Positions 16,568 to 23,978 of a DNA stretch of 24,270 nucleotides are shown here, piece after piece. A program made the position numbers and the translations under genes. Where the stretch lies: assembly GCF_041601295.1 (NCBI RefSeq), contig NZ_JBFIII010000042.1, positions 1 to 24,270 of the forward strand, in the 5' to 3' direction. The notes beneath the pieces were generated by a model. That model was not told where the DNA came from and did not search any database. It worked only from the letters and a program-made list of their open reading frames with translations. This stretch comes from Immundisolibacter sp. (GTDB lineage Bacteria > Pseudomonadota > Gammaproteobacteria > Immundisolibacterales > Immundisolibacteraceae). The first letter of the stretch is position 1, and each line of letters begins with the position of its first letter.

Positions 16568-17287
16568 ATGAAGAAGACCATCCTGACGTCATTGGCCACA
16601 GCTGGCTTGCTCGCCTCAGCCGGCGCCATCGCCGACGTAAGCGGCAATATTTCGCTCACCAGCGACTACGTCTTCCGGGGCCTCAGCCAGACGGATGAGA
16701 AACCGGCCATCCAGGGCGGCTTTGATTACGCGCACGACAGCGGCGCCTATCTGGGTGTCTGGGCCTCGAATGTCGACTTCGAAGACGGAGACGAGGCCGA
16801 GATAGAAATCGATCTGTACGGCGGAATGGCCGGCACGATGGGTGATCTGGGCTGGCAGTTCGGCGGCATTTACTACAACTACCCGGGCGTGGCGGACAGC
16901 TCCGGCCTGAAGTACGACTACTGGGAAGTCGGTCCGACGCTGACCTACCCGGTCGGGCCGGCCACCGCCAGCCTGATGGTGATGTGGAGTCCGAACTTCT
17001 TCAACGAGACCGGCAAGGGTCTGTATACGGAACTCGGCCTGTCTGCACCGGTCGGCTCGTTCGAAATTGGCGGCACCTTCGGCCACCAGGATATCGAACG
17101 CAACGTGAAATTCGGCACGCCGGACTACAACAACTGGTCGTTGTACGCCTCCACCGAATTGGCCGGTGTTGGCCTGAAGCTGGCCTACACGGACACCGAG
17201 CTGAGCAGCAGCGAGTGCTTTGGCGGCGGCGTGTTCGCCGACTGGTGCGATGCTCGCGCGGTATTCAGCATCAGCAAGGATCTGTAA
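16568..17287 (+). CDS. TIGR02001/TorF-type outer-membrane porin-like protein
   Basis: A 239-residue exported beta-barrel protein. The N-terminus is a clear signal peptide (KK, hydrophobic core, cleavage after AIA near residue 22). The mature protein opens DVSGNISLTSDYVFRGLSQTDEKPAIQGGFDYAHDSGAYLGVWASN, the hallmark of the proteobacterial TIGR02001 family, and then alternates short amphipathic strands with an acidic loop (EDGDEAEIE), ending in FSISKDL with an aliphatic C-terminus. GGGAG-type ribosome site at about 10 bp supports ATG 16568. The upstream sigma-54 promoter and NtrC-type site suggest induction under nitrogen limitation. The transported compound is unknown. A strong terminator follows. 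Confidence 0.85.
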   Translation: MKKTILTSLATAGLLASAGAIADVSGNISLTSDYVFRGLSQTDEKPAIQGGFDYAHDSGAYLGVWASNVDFEDGDEAEIEIDLYGGMAGTMGDLGWQFGGIYYNYPGVADSSGLKYDYWEVGPTLTYPVGPATASLMVMWSPNFFNETGKGLYTELGLSAPVGSFEIGGTFGHQDIERNVKFGTPDYNNWSLYASTELAGVGLKLAYTDTELSSSECFGGGVFADWCDARAVFSISKDL

Positions 17288-17317
17288 GTCCGCGCACGAC
17301 CGGCAAATTCCGGCACC

Positions 17318-17353
17318 AAAAGCGGGTGGGCGTTTCGTCCACCCGCTTTTTTA
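17318..17353 (+). terminator. Rho-independent terminator after the porin gene
   Basis: A GC-rich stem (AGCGGGTGG at 17321-17329 with CCACCCGCT at 17339-17347, plus one G-T pair) and a short loop are followed by six T. An A-run precedes the stem, so it could also serve the icd transcript from the other side. It lies about 30 bp after the porin stop. Confidence 0.88.
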
Positions 17354-17391
17354 TCGCCCCGCGTCTGGCCGCGCCGTCCCCAGCCAAACAC

Positions 17392-18645
17392 TCACATATT
17401 GGCGATGATGGCCTGCCCGAACTCGCGGCTACCCAGTTTGGTGGCGCCGTCCATCAGGCGCTCGAAGTCATAGGTCACAGTCTTGGCCTGGATGGCGCCA
17501 CCGATGCCCTTGACGATCAGGTCGGCCGCCTCGGCCCAGCCCAGGTGCCGCAGCATCATCTCGCCGGACAGAATGATCGAGCCGGGGTTTGACATGTTCT
17601 TGCCGGCGTACTTGGGCGCCGTACCGTGCGTGGCCTCGAACAGCGCCACCGTGTCGGACATATTGGCGCCCGGCGCAATGCCGATGCCGCCGACCTGCGC
17701 CGCCAGGGCATCCGACACATAGTCACCGTTCAGGTTCAGCGTGGCGATCACGCTGTAGTCGCGCGGACGGGTCAGGATCTGCTGCAAAAAGGCATCCGCA
17801 ATCGCGTCCTTGACCACGATTTCCTTGCCGGTGCGCGGGTTCTTGAAGCTGCACCACGGCCCGCCGTCGATTTCAACCGCGCCGAACTCGGATTTCGCCA
17901 GCGCGTAGCCCCAGTCCCGGAAGCCGCCTTCCGTGAATTTCATGATGTTGCCCTTGTGCACCAGCGTCACCGACGGGCGGTCGTTGTCGATGGCGTACTG
18001 GATGGCCTTGCGCACCAGCCGCTGCGTGCCTTCCTCGGACACCGGCTTGATGCCGATGCCGGAGCTTTCCGGGAAGCGGATTTTCGTGACGCCCATTTCC
18101 TTGATCAGGAAATCGATCAGCTTGCGGGCTTCCGGCGAGCGCGCCGCCCACTCGATGCCGGCGTAGATGTCCTCGGAATTCTCGCGAAAAATCACCATGT
18201 CGGTGTCTTGCGGCCGCTTGATGGGACTCGGGGTGCCGGGGTAGTAGCGCACCGGGCGCAGGCACACGTAAAGATCCAGTTCCTGGCGCAGGGCCACGTT
18301 CAGCGAGCGCATGCCGCCGCCGACAGGCGTGGTCAGCGGCCCCTTGATACCGACCAGAAACTCGCGCATCGCCGTCAGCGTCTCGGCCGGCAGCCAGGCG
18401 TCGTCGCCATAAGTGGCCACCGCCTTCTCGCCGGCGTAAATCTCCATCCAGGCAATCGAACGCTTGCCGCCGTAGGCCTTGGCGACGGCGGCGTCCAGCA
18501 CCTTGATCATCGGTGGCGTCACGTCGATGCCGATGCCGTCACCCTCGATGAACGGAATGATCGGCCGGTCCGGCACCTTCAGGGAGTTGTCGGCGTTCGC
18601 GGTGATGCATGTGCCGTCGGTGGGTACAATAATTTTTTGGTAAGC
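17392..18645 (-). CDS. icd: NADP-dependent isocitrate dehydrogenase
   Basis: TCA-cycle enzyme converting isocitrate to 2-oxoglutarate, CO2 and NADPH. ATG 18645 (MAYQKIIVPT) gives 417 residues, against 416 in E. coli, and aligns the start with that protein; an ATG at 18699 adds 18 residues without a family match. IPFIEGDGIGIDVTPPM is the N-terminal signature. TTPVGGGMRSLNVALRQELD holds the substrate- and kinase-site serine (S115, equivalent to E. coli S113). NLNGDYVSDALAAQVGGIGIAPGAN is the metal/substrate motif, and HGTAPKYAG carries the Lys-Tyr pair typical of NADP specificity. A minus-strand TAAAAT at 18686-18691 is a possible -10 element. Confidence 0.97.
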   Translation of the reverse strand, partial: AYQKIIVPTDGTCITANADNSLKVPDRPIIPFIEGDGIGIDVTPPMIKVLDAAVAKAYGGKRSIAWMEIYAGEKAVATYGDDAWLPAETLTAMREFLVGIKGPLTTPVGGGMRSLNVALRQELDLYVCLRPVRYYPGTPSPIKRPQDTDMVIFRENSEDIYAGIEWAARSPEARKLIDFLIKEMGVTKIRFPESSGIGIKPVSEEGTQRLVRKAIQYAIDNDRPSVTLVHKGNIMKFTEGGFRDWGYALAKSEFGAVEIDGGPWCSFKNPRTGKEIVVKDAIADAFLQQILTRPRDYSVIATLNLNGDYVSDALAAQVGGIGIAPGANMSDTVALFEATHGTAPKYAGKNMSNPGSIILSGEMMLRHLGWAEAADLIVKGIGGAIQAKTVTYDFERLMDGATKLGSREFGQAIIANM

Positions 18646-18728
18646 CATGGACTCGCGTGCCTGCGGGATTTCTTGATAAAGCGCCATTTTAGTCGACATC
18701 CACGCCTAGCCGGACGCCTACAGCCCCC

Positions 18729-19034
18729 GTGACCCAGCACACCATCCTGATTACCGACAGCGGCGAGACCTTCCCCTGCGCCGAGGATCAGTCCGTCCTG
18801 CACGGCATGAGCCGCCTCGGCCGCAAGGGCATTCCGCAGGGCTGTTTCGGTGGCGGCTGCGGCGTATGCAAGATTCAGGTGCTGGAAGGCCGCTACCACA
18901 CCCGCAAGATGAGCCGCGACCAGGTCACGGCCGAGGAAGAACAGGCCGGCTACGCGCTCGCCTGCCGTACCTTCGCCGACGCCGACCTCACGCTGCGCGT
19001 GGTCGGCAAGCTACACAAGGCGCTGACGCGGTGA
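18729..19034 (+). CDS. Plant-type [2Fe-2S] ferredoxin
   Basis: A 101-residue soluble electron carrier. Cluster ligands are C39, C44, C47 and C79 (Cys-x4-Cys-x2-Cys-x31-Cys, as in GCFGGGCGVCK and LACRT), the chloroplast type rather than the Rieske type. It resembles the small ferredoxins (XylT-like) that reactivate extradiol ring-cleavage dioxygenases, but similarity at this length does not prove that role. The start is GTG 18729; no ribosome site is visible, so translation may be from a short or absent leader. It diverges from icd with an 83-bp gap. It could serve the Rieske oxygenase 6.7 kb away; that is speculation. Confidence 0.88.
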   Translation: MTQHTILITDSGETFPCAEDQSVLHGMSRLGRKGIPQGCFGGGCGVCKIQVLEGRYHTRKMSRDQVTAEEEQAGYALACRTFADADLTLRVVGKLHKALTR

Positions 19035-19142
19035 AAAGTGCGATCACTTGGACCAAACCTGTTGGCATAACGTGTTCAAGGAAGCGCTGAATCAATCCAT
19101 CATGGATTTCTAAACGCCCGCCCCAACCCAGCCCGACCCTGC

Positions 19143-19457
19143 CTACGCCAGCATCTCCACCAGCACCGGATGCCATAAGGCCAGGTCGATACTGCCCATG
19201 CGACCGCCCAGCCTGCGTTTGTCGATGGACCGCAGCTGATCGAGCAGGATGCGCGCCTGCTTGCCGCCAAATTCCACCGTGGGACGGCAGCCCAGCGGCT
19301 GTCCCTTGCTGGTCAGCGGCGCCACGATGATGCGCGGCAGGGCGGCGTTCATGTCGTCGGGCGAAATCACCAGGCCGGGTCGGGTCTTGCGGATTTCGGT
19401 GCCGACGGTCGGGTCAAGATTGACCCAGTAGACCTCGCCGCGCCTCACCACACCCAT
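19143..19457 (-). CDS. Type II toxin, MazF/PemK family endoribonuclease
   Basis: A 104-residue ribosome-independent mRNA interferase candidate. It begins MGVVRRGEVYWVNLDPTVGTEIRKTRPGLVISPD: the RGEVYWVNLDPT strand, the catalytic-loop Arg in KTRPGLVIS, and IVAPLTSKGQPL are all typical of MazF. The C-terminus LDQLRSIDKRRLGGRMG also fits. Its ATG overlaps the antitoxin end by 13 bp, so translation is coupled. The gene is complete and shows no disruption. Confidence 0.92.
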   Translation of the reverse strand: MGVVRRGEVYWVNLDPTVGTEIRKTRPGLVISPDDMNAALPRIIVAPLTSKGQPLGCRPTVEFGGKQARILLDQLRSIDKRRLGGRMGSIDLALWHPVLVEMLA

Positions 19458-19684
19458 TCGTCATCGCCTTCGTCCGGTGGGATGGTGGCGAAGGCGTCTT
19501 CGTCCGTGGCGATGGGCGTGCTAAACCAGCCCTCGCGCACGGGGCGGACCGGCTCGATGACCAGACGGCCATTTTCGTGTTTCAGTTCGATGCGCGAGCC
19601 CACGATCAGGGCAAGCTCGGACAGCATGGGCGCCGGCAAGCGGACCACGGCGCTGTTACCCCATTTTTTGATTTCGGTTTGCAT
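19445..19684 (-). CDS. Type II antitoxin, MazE/AbrB-like
   Basis: A 79-residue antitoxin. The N-terminal half is a swapped-hairpin AbrB-type DNA-binding domain: EIKKWGNSAVVRLPAPML (residues 4-21), then IELKHENGRLVIEPVRP. The C-terminal half is acidic (TDEDAF and PPDEGDDEWVW) and should be the flexible toxin-binding tail. It precedes the toxin gene, as is usual, and overlaps it. Autoregulation from the repeat region just upstream is likely. Confidence 0.92.
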   Translation of the reverse strand: MQTEIKKWGNSAVVRLPAPMLSELALIVGSRIELKHENGRLVIEPVRPVREGWFSTPIATDEDAFATIPPDEGDDEWVW

Positions 19685-19708
19685 GACGTGTCACCAGTCG
19701 CGAGGAAA

Positions 19709-19726
19709 TGTAGCTTCATTGTAGCT
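19709..19726 (-). promoter_or_regulatory. Repeat-containing promoter/operator region of the mazEF-like pair
   Basis: On the plus strand TGTAGCT occurs at 19709-19715 and again at 19720-19726, an 11-bp period; the second copy continues into the palindrome GTAGCTAC. On the minus strand a TACAAT hexamer (19718-19723) lies inside this repeat, about 35 bp before the antitoxin start. Operators overlapping the -10 element are usual for autoregulated toxin-antitoxin operons. Confidence 0.45.
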
Positions 19727-19782
19727 ACTTGATTGTGAATCGGCACCTGCGACGACACGTGCGAAACACGCCTGGGCCGTTC

Positions 19783-20487
19783 TCACTCCGCCGCCGGCAG
19801 CCCGTAGCCCAGCATCCGCCGCCGCTTGACGTCCTCGTAGAAGGTCTCGATTGCGTCCTCGCGCAGGCAGTGGCCCAGCATCGAGCGCGGAATGCCGCCC
19901 AGCACATGGTGGCCATCGGCCACCAGAGCCGGGATGCGCAGGATGCCGTAGCGGGCGGCGCGCTCGATGTCCGCGGCCAGCAAGGCGCGTGCGTGTTCGC
20001 TGGATACGTCGTGCTGCCAGCGCTCGCCGTCCAGGCCAATGTCCTCGGCACACTCGCGCAATACCTCGTAGTCGGCGATGTTGCGGGCTTCGGTCAGGTG
20101 TGCCCGCTGCACGCGGTCGAAGAAATCCCAGTGCGCGCGCTGGCCGCCCTGCATCTCGGCCGCCTTGGCACCGAGCTGGTTCGGCAGCGAGTAGGGGTAG
20201 TCGAAATCACGCGTCATCATCAGCTCACAGTCGATACGCGGGTCCGGCTCGAAGGCCCGCGCGTCGGCCCAGTGCACCATCACCACGTCGCGCTTGGCCT
20301 CGCGCTTGTCCGTATACAGCTGGCGGTTGAACAGCATCGGCGACACGGCCAGCGGGTAGCAGCGCTGCACCATCTGCACGTCCGGATGCTCGGTGGCAAA
20401 GGCGCGCAGGCGCTCGGAGGCCTTGTAGCACCAGGCCGACAGGCAGTCGTGGAAGAACTCGATGACGATCGGGTGGCTGTCGGTCAT
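19783..20487 (-). CDS. DsbA/FrnE-family thioredoxin-fold protein
   Basis: A 234-residue cytoplasmic-type protein (no signal peptide) with the DsbA-like fold. ATG 20487 is supported by GGAG 7 bp upstream. The active-site helix is FFHDCLSAWCYKA, so the usual Cys-x2-Cys (CPWC) is here Ser-x2-Cys, S17-A-W-C20, with another Cys at position 15. The cis-proline loop is RIPALVADGHHVLGGIP. FrnE, 2-hydroxychromene-2-carboxylate isomerase and GST-kappa belong to this superfamily; with an S-A-W-C site I cannot call it an oxidoreductase with confidence. It lies 98 bp before the mazE-like gene on the same strand. Confidence 0.85.
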   Translation of the reverse strand: MTDSHPIVIEFFHDCLSAWCYKASERLRAFATEHPDVQMVQRCYPLAVSPMLFNRQLYTDKREAKRDVVMVHWADARAFEPDPRIDCELMMTRDFDYPYSLPNQLGAKAAEMQGGQRAHWDFFDRVQRAHLTEARNIADYEVLRECAEDIGLDGERWQHDVSSEHARALLAADIERAARYGILRIPALVADGHHVLGGIPRSMLGHCLREDAIETFYEDVKRRRMLGYGLPAAE

Positions 20488-20784
20488 GGCGGCTCTCCAC
20501 ATAGTATTTGTTGGGCCGGATGTCGTGGTTTTATCCTCACCCCCAACCCAGCGCACTCAATGGCTTATCGCCGGCCCCGCCCTCGGAGGCCCGGCACACT
20601 GGACTTATACCGCACTTGCCAGGGTAATCCCCACATCGGTTCCTAAGGTGCCGGAGAAGTGGGGGTGCCCGGTACGGGGAGGGTCGAATCCGACCTGCGC
20701 ACCAGTCATTGCACTGGCTGACCGTCTCTTGGTGCCGACGGACCCAGCGCGCTCACGAAAAAGTGCTGGCCCGATGTTGTTCCG

Positions 20785-20856
20785 CCGTTGTTCAGACACT
20801 TCTTGACAGCCTGAATACCCACTACCTATGATCCCGGCACAACGTCTGAACAACGG
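20785..20856. repeat. Perfect 13-bp inverted repeat flanking the promoter
   Basis: CCGTTGTTCAGAC (20785-20797) and its exact reverse complement GTCTGAACAACGG (20844-20856), 46 bp apart, bracket the TTGACA/TATGAT promoter. An additional GTTGTTC at 20776-20782 lies 11 bp (one helical turn) from the GTTGTTC inside the left arm. The right arm lies just after the predicted transcription start, where a bound repressor would block it. Confidence 0.7.
20803..20832 (+). promoter_or_regulatory. Sigma-70 type promoter of the GTPase-like gene
   Basis: A perfect TTGACA (20803-20808), an 18-bp spacer and TATGAT (20827-20832). Transcription would begin near 20839, 26 bp before the ATG at 20865. This is the best promoter match in the accessory part of the window. 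Confidence 0.7.
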
Positions 20857-20864
20857 GGTGAAAC

Positions 20865-23123
20865 ATGGAAAAGCGATTTACGGCAACGCTGAGTCGGTCG
20901 CAAGGCCGGAGTGCGTGGGCTGTGATCTTTCGGCATCCGGTACGGGTTGACCCGAACACGGGGAAGATAGGTCTGCGAGTCCGGCACGGACTCGGGACTT
21001 CTGATGAAGCCGAAGCCAACGAACTGAAGGAACAACTCAACCAGCTGTTAAGCGATGAATCTTACTGGAGCCTGCCAGCGAGGAGCGTGGCTGAGAAGCG
21101 GTTTCCCCGCCGGGTCGTGGATATTTTCTTTTACGGCATGGAACCAGAGGAACATGACTTCGGTGCCATTCGCGAGGCGATTATCCCCTTGCCGACGTCC
21201 GCGAACTCGGATTATCGGCGCGCGCTCCTACTTGGAACTACTGGGGCGGGCAAGACGACGCTACTCCGGCAGTTGATCGGAACAGATCCCGAGACCGAGC
21301 GCTTTCCGTCGACCGCGACGGCCAAGACGACGGTGCATGAAACCGAGGTAATTCTGGCACCTGGACCTTATAGGGCTGTCGTTACCTTTTTCCCCATCGA
21401 TGAGGTTCGAGAACACTTGAACGAATGTATCTCCGCGGCCGTACTCGCCGGATACCGTGGTGACTCAGATAGTGAGGTGCTGCCCAAGCTGCTAATGCAT
21501 GTGCATCAACGGTTTCGCTTCAACTACGTCCTTGGTAATGGGTCTCAGGCTCCACCACTGGATGATGACGAGGACGAGGAGGCTTCCGAAGTCATCGACG
21601 AGTACCCCGCTGACAACGTTATAGATCTCGACGCGACCAACGCACTGCTGGCCAGGACCCTCGCCGCGCTGCGCTCTATTGCTGCGCGTCATGGTGATCT
21701 ACTGAAAGCTGAGCTCGGTGCGATTGACGAGAAAGACCAGCGCGTCGTGGACGAATTGTTCGAGGAGGAGTTTGACCACCGTCTCCGCGAGGACGAAGAG
21801 TTCCATCGCATCAGCGACGAACTGATGGACGAGATTGAGCTTCGCTTTGCGTTTCTCGGCGACGGGACCGTTCGCCGCAGTAAGCAAGGGTGGCCACAGT
21901 GTTGGTTTTGGGAGACAGAGGATCGAACCGCATTCATCAAGGAGGTGACTCGCTTCTCCAGCAACCACTCGCCGCGCTTTGGGCGCCTGCTGACACCACT
22001 GGTGAACGGTGTCCGGGTGTCGGGCGCGTTCATGCCGGAATGGAGTAACGGCCAGCAACCCAAGCTCGTGTTGCTGGACGGTGAAGGACTTGAACATACG
22101 AGGTCCTCGGCTCCGATTTCGACATCGCTTTTTCGTCGAGTTGAAGCTTCTGATGCAGTCGTTCTTGTCGATAACGCCATGCAGCCCATGCTTACTGCTC
22201 CTGTGTCTGCCATGCAGGAAATGGTTACCTCGGGCAGCGCTAGCAAGCTACTGCTCGTATTTACGCACTTCGATGAGGTCAAAGGCGACAACTTGCCGAA
22301 TTCCGCCGCGAAGGAGCAACACATACTTGCCTCCGCGGAGAATGTCCTGGCCTCGATTGGCGAGGAACTCGGTCCGTTCGCCGAACGAGTTCTTCGCGGA
22401 CGCTTGAAGGCAGCCTGCTTCTTCGTCGGCGGAATCGATGAGCATCTCGATGCAACAAAGAAGGCCCACAAGCGGACGATCAGCCAGCTGCAAGCTCTAC
22501 TGGCCGCACTTGACGCGATCGTCGAAACGCCGCCCCCGGTCATGGCAAGGCCGGTCTACGACCGCATGAACCTAGTCCTCGCCGTAAAAAACGCTGCAGA
22601 GAGCTTCCATGACGCATGGTGGCCGCGTCTTGGCTTGGACTACAAGCCGGGCGTTGGTAAGGAGCACTGGACGCGTATTAAGGCACTGAGTAGACGTCTC
22701 GGCACACCCGGGTTCCGCGATGAGTACGATAACCTCAAGCCGGTCGCTGATCTGCGCAAGCAGCTTCAGGATCGCCTATACGTCCTACTGCAGAACCCGC
22801 TCCGGTGGGACCCTGATGAACCGTCCGACGATGGACATAAGCAGCAGGTGTATGACGGGCTGGCGAACGCACTGTCCGCCAGGACGGGGGACCTTGCAAC
22901 CCGCCGCATACGCGCCGAACGCATGTCGGAGTGGCAGGTCGCTTTCAACCAATGGGGTCGAGGATCAAGCTATACGCGCGCCCGGATCATAGGTGACAGT
23001 ATCTTTGATCGCGCTGCGCCAATACCAGACGCTACCCCTTCGCCGGATCGGAACTCTTTCCTGCATGAGGTTGCCGCCATCGTAGAAAGCGTCTGTCAGG
23101 AGATCGGTGCCCGCCTTGCTTGA
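20865..23123 (+). CDS. Large P-loop GTPase-like protein of unknown family
   Basis: A 752-residue protein that I cannot assign to a named family. The start has a GGGGTG ribosome site just upstream. Residues 1-65 (WAVIFRHPVR, GKIGLRVRHGLGTSDEAEAN) recall the small arm-type DNA-binding domain of tyrosine recombinases, but no recombinase domain follows. Walker A is GTTGAGKTT at 124-132. STATAKTTVHE (149-159) could be switch I. LLDGEGLE (403-410) gives a DxxG motif and FTHFDEVKG (466-474) a variant of the N/TKxD guanine motif. Between switch I and DxxG lies an insertion of about 245 residues containing DDDEDEEASE (233-242) and charged helices. The C-terminal 250 residues have no recognisable motif. 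No membrane segment is seen. Base composition looks less GC-rich than its neighbours. Confidence 0.85.
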   Translation: MEKRFTATLSRSQGRSAWAVIFRHPVRVDPNTGKIGLRVRHGLGTSDEAEANELKEQLNQLLSDESYWSLPARSVAEKRFPRRVVDIFFYGMEPEEHDFGAIREAIIPLPTSANSDYRRALLLGTTGAGKTTLLRQLIGTDPETERFPSTATAKTTVHETEVILAPGPYRAVVTFFPIDEVREHLNECISAAVLAGYRGDSDSEVLPKLLMHVHQRFRFNYVLGNGSQAPPLDDDEDEEASEVIDEYPADNVIDLDATNALLARTLAALRSIAARHGDLLKAELGAIDEKDQRVVDELFEEEFDHRLREDEEFHRISDELMDEIELRFAFLGDGTVRRSKQGWPQCWFWETEDRTAFIKEVTRFSSNHSPRFGRLLTPLVNGVRVSGAFMPEWSNGQQPKLVLLDGEGLEHTRSSAPISTSLFRRVEASDAVVLVDNAMQPMLTAPVSAMQEMVTSGSASKLLLVFTHFDEVKGDNLPNSAAKEQHILASAENVLASIGEELGPFAERVLRGRLKAACFFVGGIDEHLDATKKAHKRTISQLQALLAALDAIVETPPPVMARPVYDRMNLVLAVKNAAESFHDAWWPRLGLDYKPGVGKEHWTRIKALSRRLGTPGFRDEYDNLKPVADLRKQLQDRLYVLLQNPLRWDPDEPSDDGHKQQVYDGLANALSARTGDLATRRIRAERMSEWQVAFNQWGRGSSYTRARIIGDSIFDRAAPIPDATPSPDRNSFLHEVAAIVESVCQEIGARLA

Positions 23124-23201
23124 CCTGCCAAATCCACACCGGTTCCATAAGCGAACCCTGGCGCGGCAATAGTGCCCAGCAATGCCGGCGCACGTTGACA
23201 G

Positions 23202-23501
23202 TTACCGGTCCGGGTCAAACCGGGCTTCGATGTCCATGGACGAGTGCAACACACGCAAAACGTCGATGCCATCGGCAAGCGCAACGTAAAAAATGACGTA
23301 GCGCCCGAACGGAAAACTGCGCACGCCATCGGCCAGTTCCTGGCGCTCCCGGCCCATCAGAGGTTGCCGCGCCAGCAGACCGAACTGCTGGTCGAGATCA
23401 TCGATCCAACGGTCAGCGGCCGCGGACTTGTCCTGCGCGATGTGCTGCCAGATTTCTGCAATATCCGCCGCCGCTTGGCGGCGACGCGCGACCCGGCTCA
23501 T
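23202..23501 (-). CDS. Type II toxin, RelE/ParE superfamily
   Basis: A 99-residue toxin. It starts MSRVARRRQAAADIAEIWQHIAQDKSAAADRWIDDLDQQFGLLARQPLMG, a typical ParE N-terminal helical hairpin, followed by GVRSFPFGRYVIFYVALADGIDVLRVLHSSMD, the beta-sheet strands of the fold. ParE members act on DNA gyrase rather than as RNases; the sequence resembles ParE more than RelE, but the target is inferred. Its ATG overlaps the antitoxin stop by 4 bp (ATGA). Confidence 0.92.
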   Translation of the reverse strand: MSRVARRRQAAADIAEIWQHIAQDKSAAADRWIDDLDQQFGLLARQPLMGRERQELADGVRSFPFGRYVIFYVALADGIDVLRVLHSSMDIEARFDPDR

Positions 23502-23755
23502 TCGCCCGGGGTCTTACCGGCGGCAAGCTGCCGCTTCATGGCCTGCGCATCCCACGGCTCTGCCGGGCCGCTGTCCAGCCCGCGCTGGATTTGGGCGCGC
23601 AATTGATCAAGGCGCAGGGCGCGCATCTGATCCTGTTCCTCCATCAGGCGCAGCGCGTCGCGCACCACTTCGCTGGCCGAGTTATACAAACCTGAGGCGA
23701 CCTTGCTACGCACCAGATCTTCCAGATGCGGCGTGAGGTTGACGTTCATACTCAT
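23498..23755 (-). CDS. Type II antitoxin, ParD family (ribbon-helix-helix)
   Basis: An 85-residue antitoxin starting at ATG 23755 (a second ATG at 23749 is possible). MNVNLTPHLEDLVRSKVASGLYNSASEVVRDALRLMEEQD is a classic ParD: strand, two helices with the SGLYNSASEVVRDALR signature, then a toxin-binding tail rich in Arg, Gln and Asp. It precedes the ParE-like toxin with a 4-bp overlap. The same frame is open far upstream to 23980 but that extension is not protein-like. Confidence 0.93.
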   Translation of the reverse strand: MSMNVNLTPHLEDLVRSKVASGLYNSASEVVRDALRLMEEQDQMRALRLDQLRAQIQRGLDSGPAEPWDAQAMKRQLAAGKTPGE

Positions 23756-23789
23756 GGCGGCTGTGCCCTGATCGGTTCCAAGTGACTTC

Positions 23790-23819
23790 AACATAGCAAT
23801 GATTGGCAAACATGGACAA
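23790..23819 (-). promoter_or_regulatory. Possible promoter of the parDE-like operon
   Basis: On the minus strand TTGTCC (23814-23819), an 18-bp spacer and TATGTT (23790-23795), with transcription predicted near 23783, about 28 bp before the antitoxin start. Four to five matches per hexamer; activity is inferred. Confidence 0.4.
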
Positions 23820-23978
23820 ATCGCTCGCGAGGGCATCCGCCGCCGTGGCCACAGGCACGCCAGCGCCTTGACCGCCCGGTCGGCGAGCGGAATGATGGCC
23901 GTCGGCCCGCCGCTACACGGATGCTCCGGCCCGCCCCCACCATACGGACACACAAACATCCCGGCGAGGAAAACCCCC

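Larger units (their letters stand above)
20488..20864. other. Gene-free interval before the large GTPase-like gene
   Basis: No frame in these 377 bp looks like a protein. A stretch near 20686-20722 resembles a tRNA T-arm and CCA end but does not form a tRNA. The last 80 bp carry a sigma-70 type promoter flanked by a 13-bp inverted repeat, listed separately. Confidence 0.6.

Noticed and set aside
17626..18732. Long plus-strand open frame of 368 codons opposite icd
   Set aside because: It is antisense to a highly conserved gene; the translation is rich in Arg, His, Val and Asp as expected from GC-rich mirror frames and matches no family.
19035..19142. Possible insertion-sequence remnant between ferredoxin and the toxin gene
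   Set aside because: No terminal repeats, no transposase fragment and no target duplication could be seen.
20686..20722. tRNA 3'-end-like stretch (GGGTCGAATCC ... GCACCA)
   Set aside because: T-loop lacks the conserved TT, and no matching acceptor arm, D-arm or anticodon arm is found upstream; also no duplicate elsewhere in the window that would mark an attachment site.
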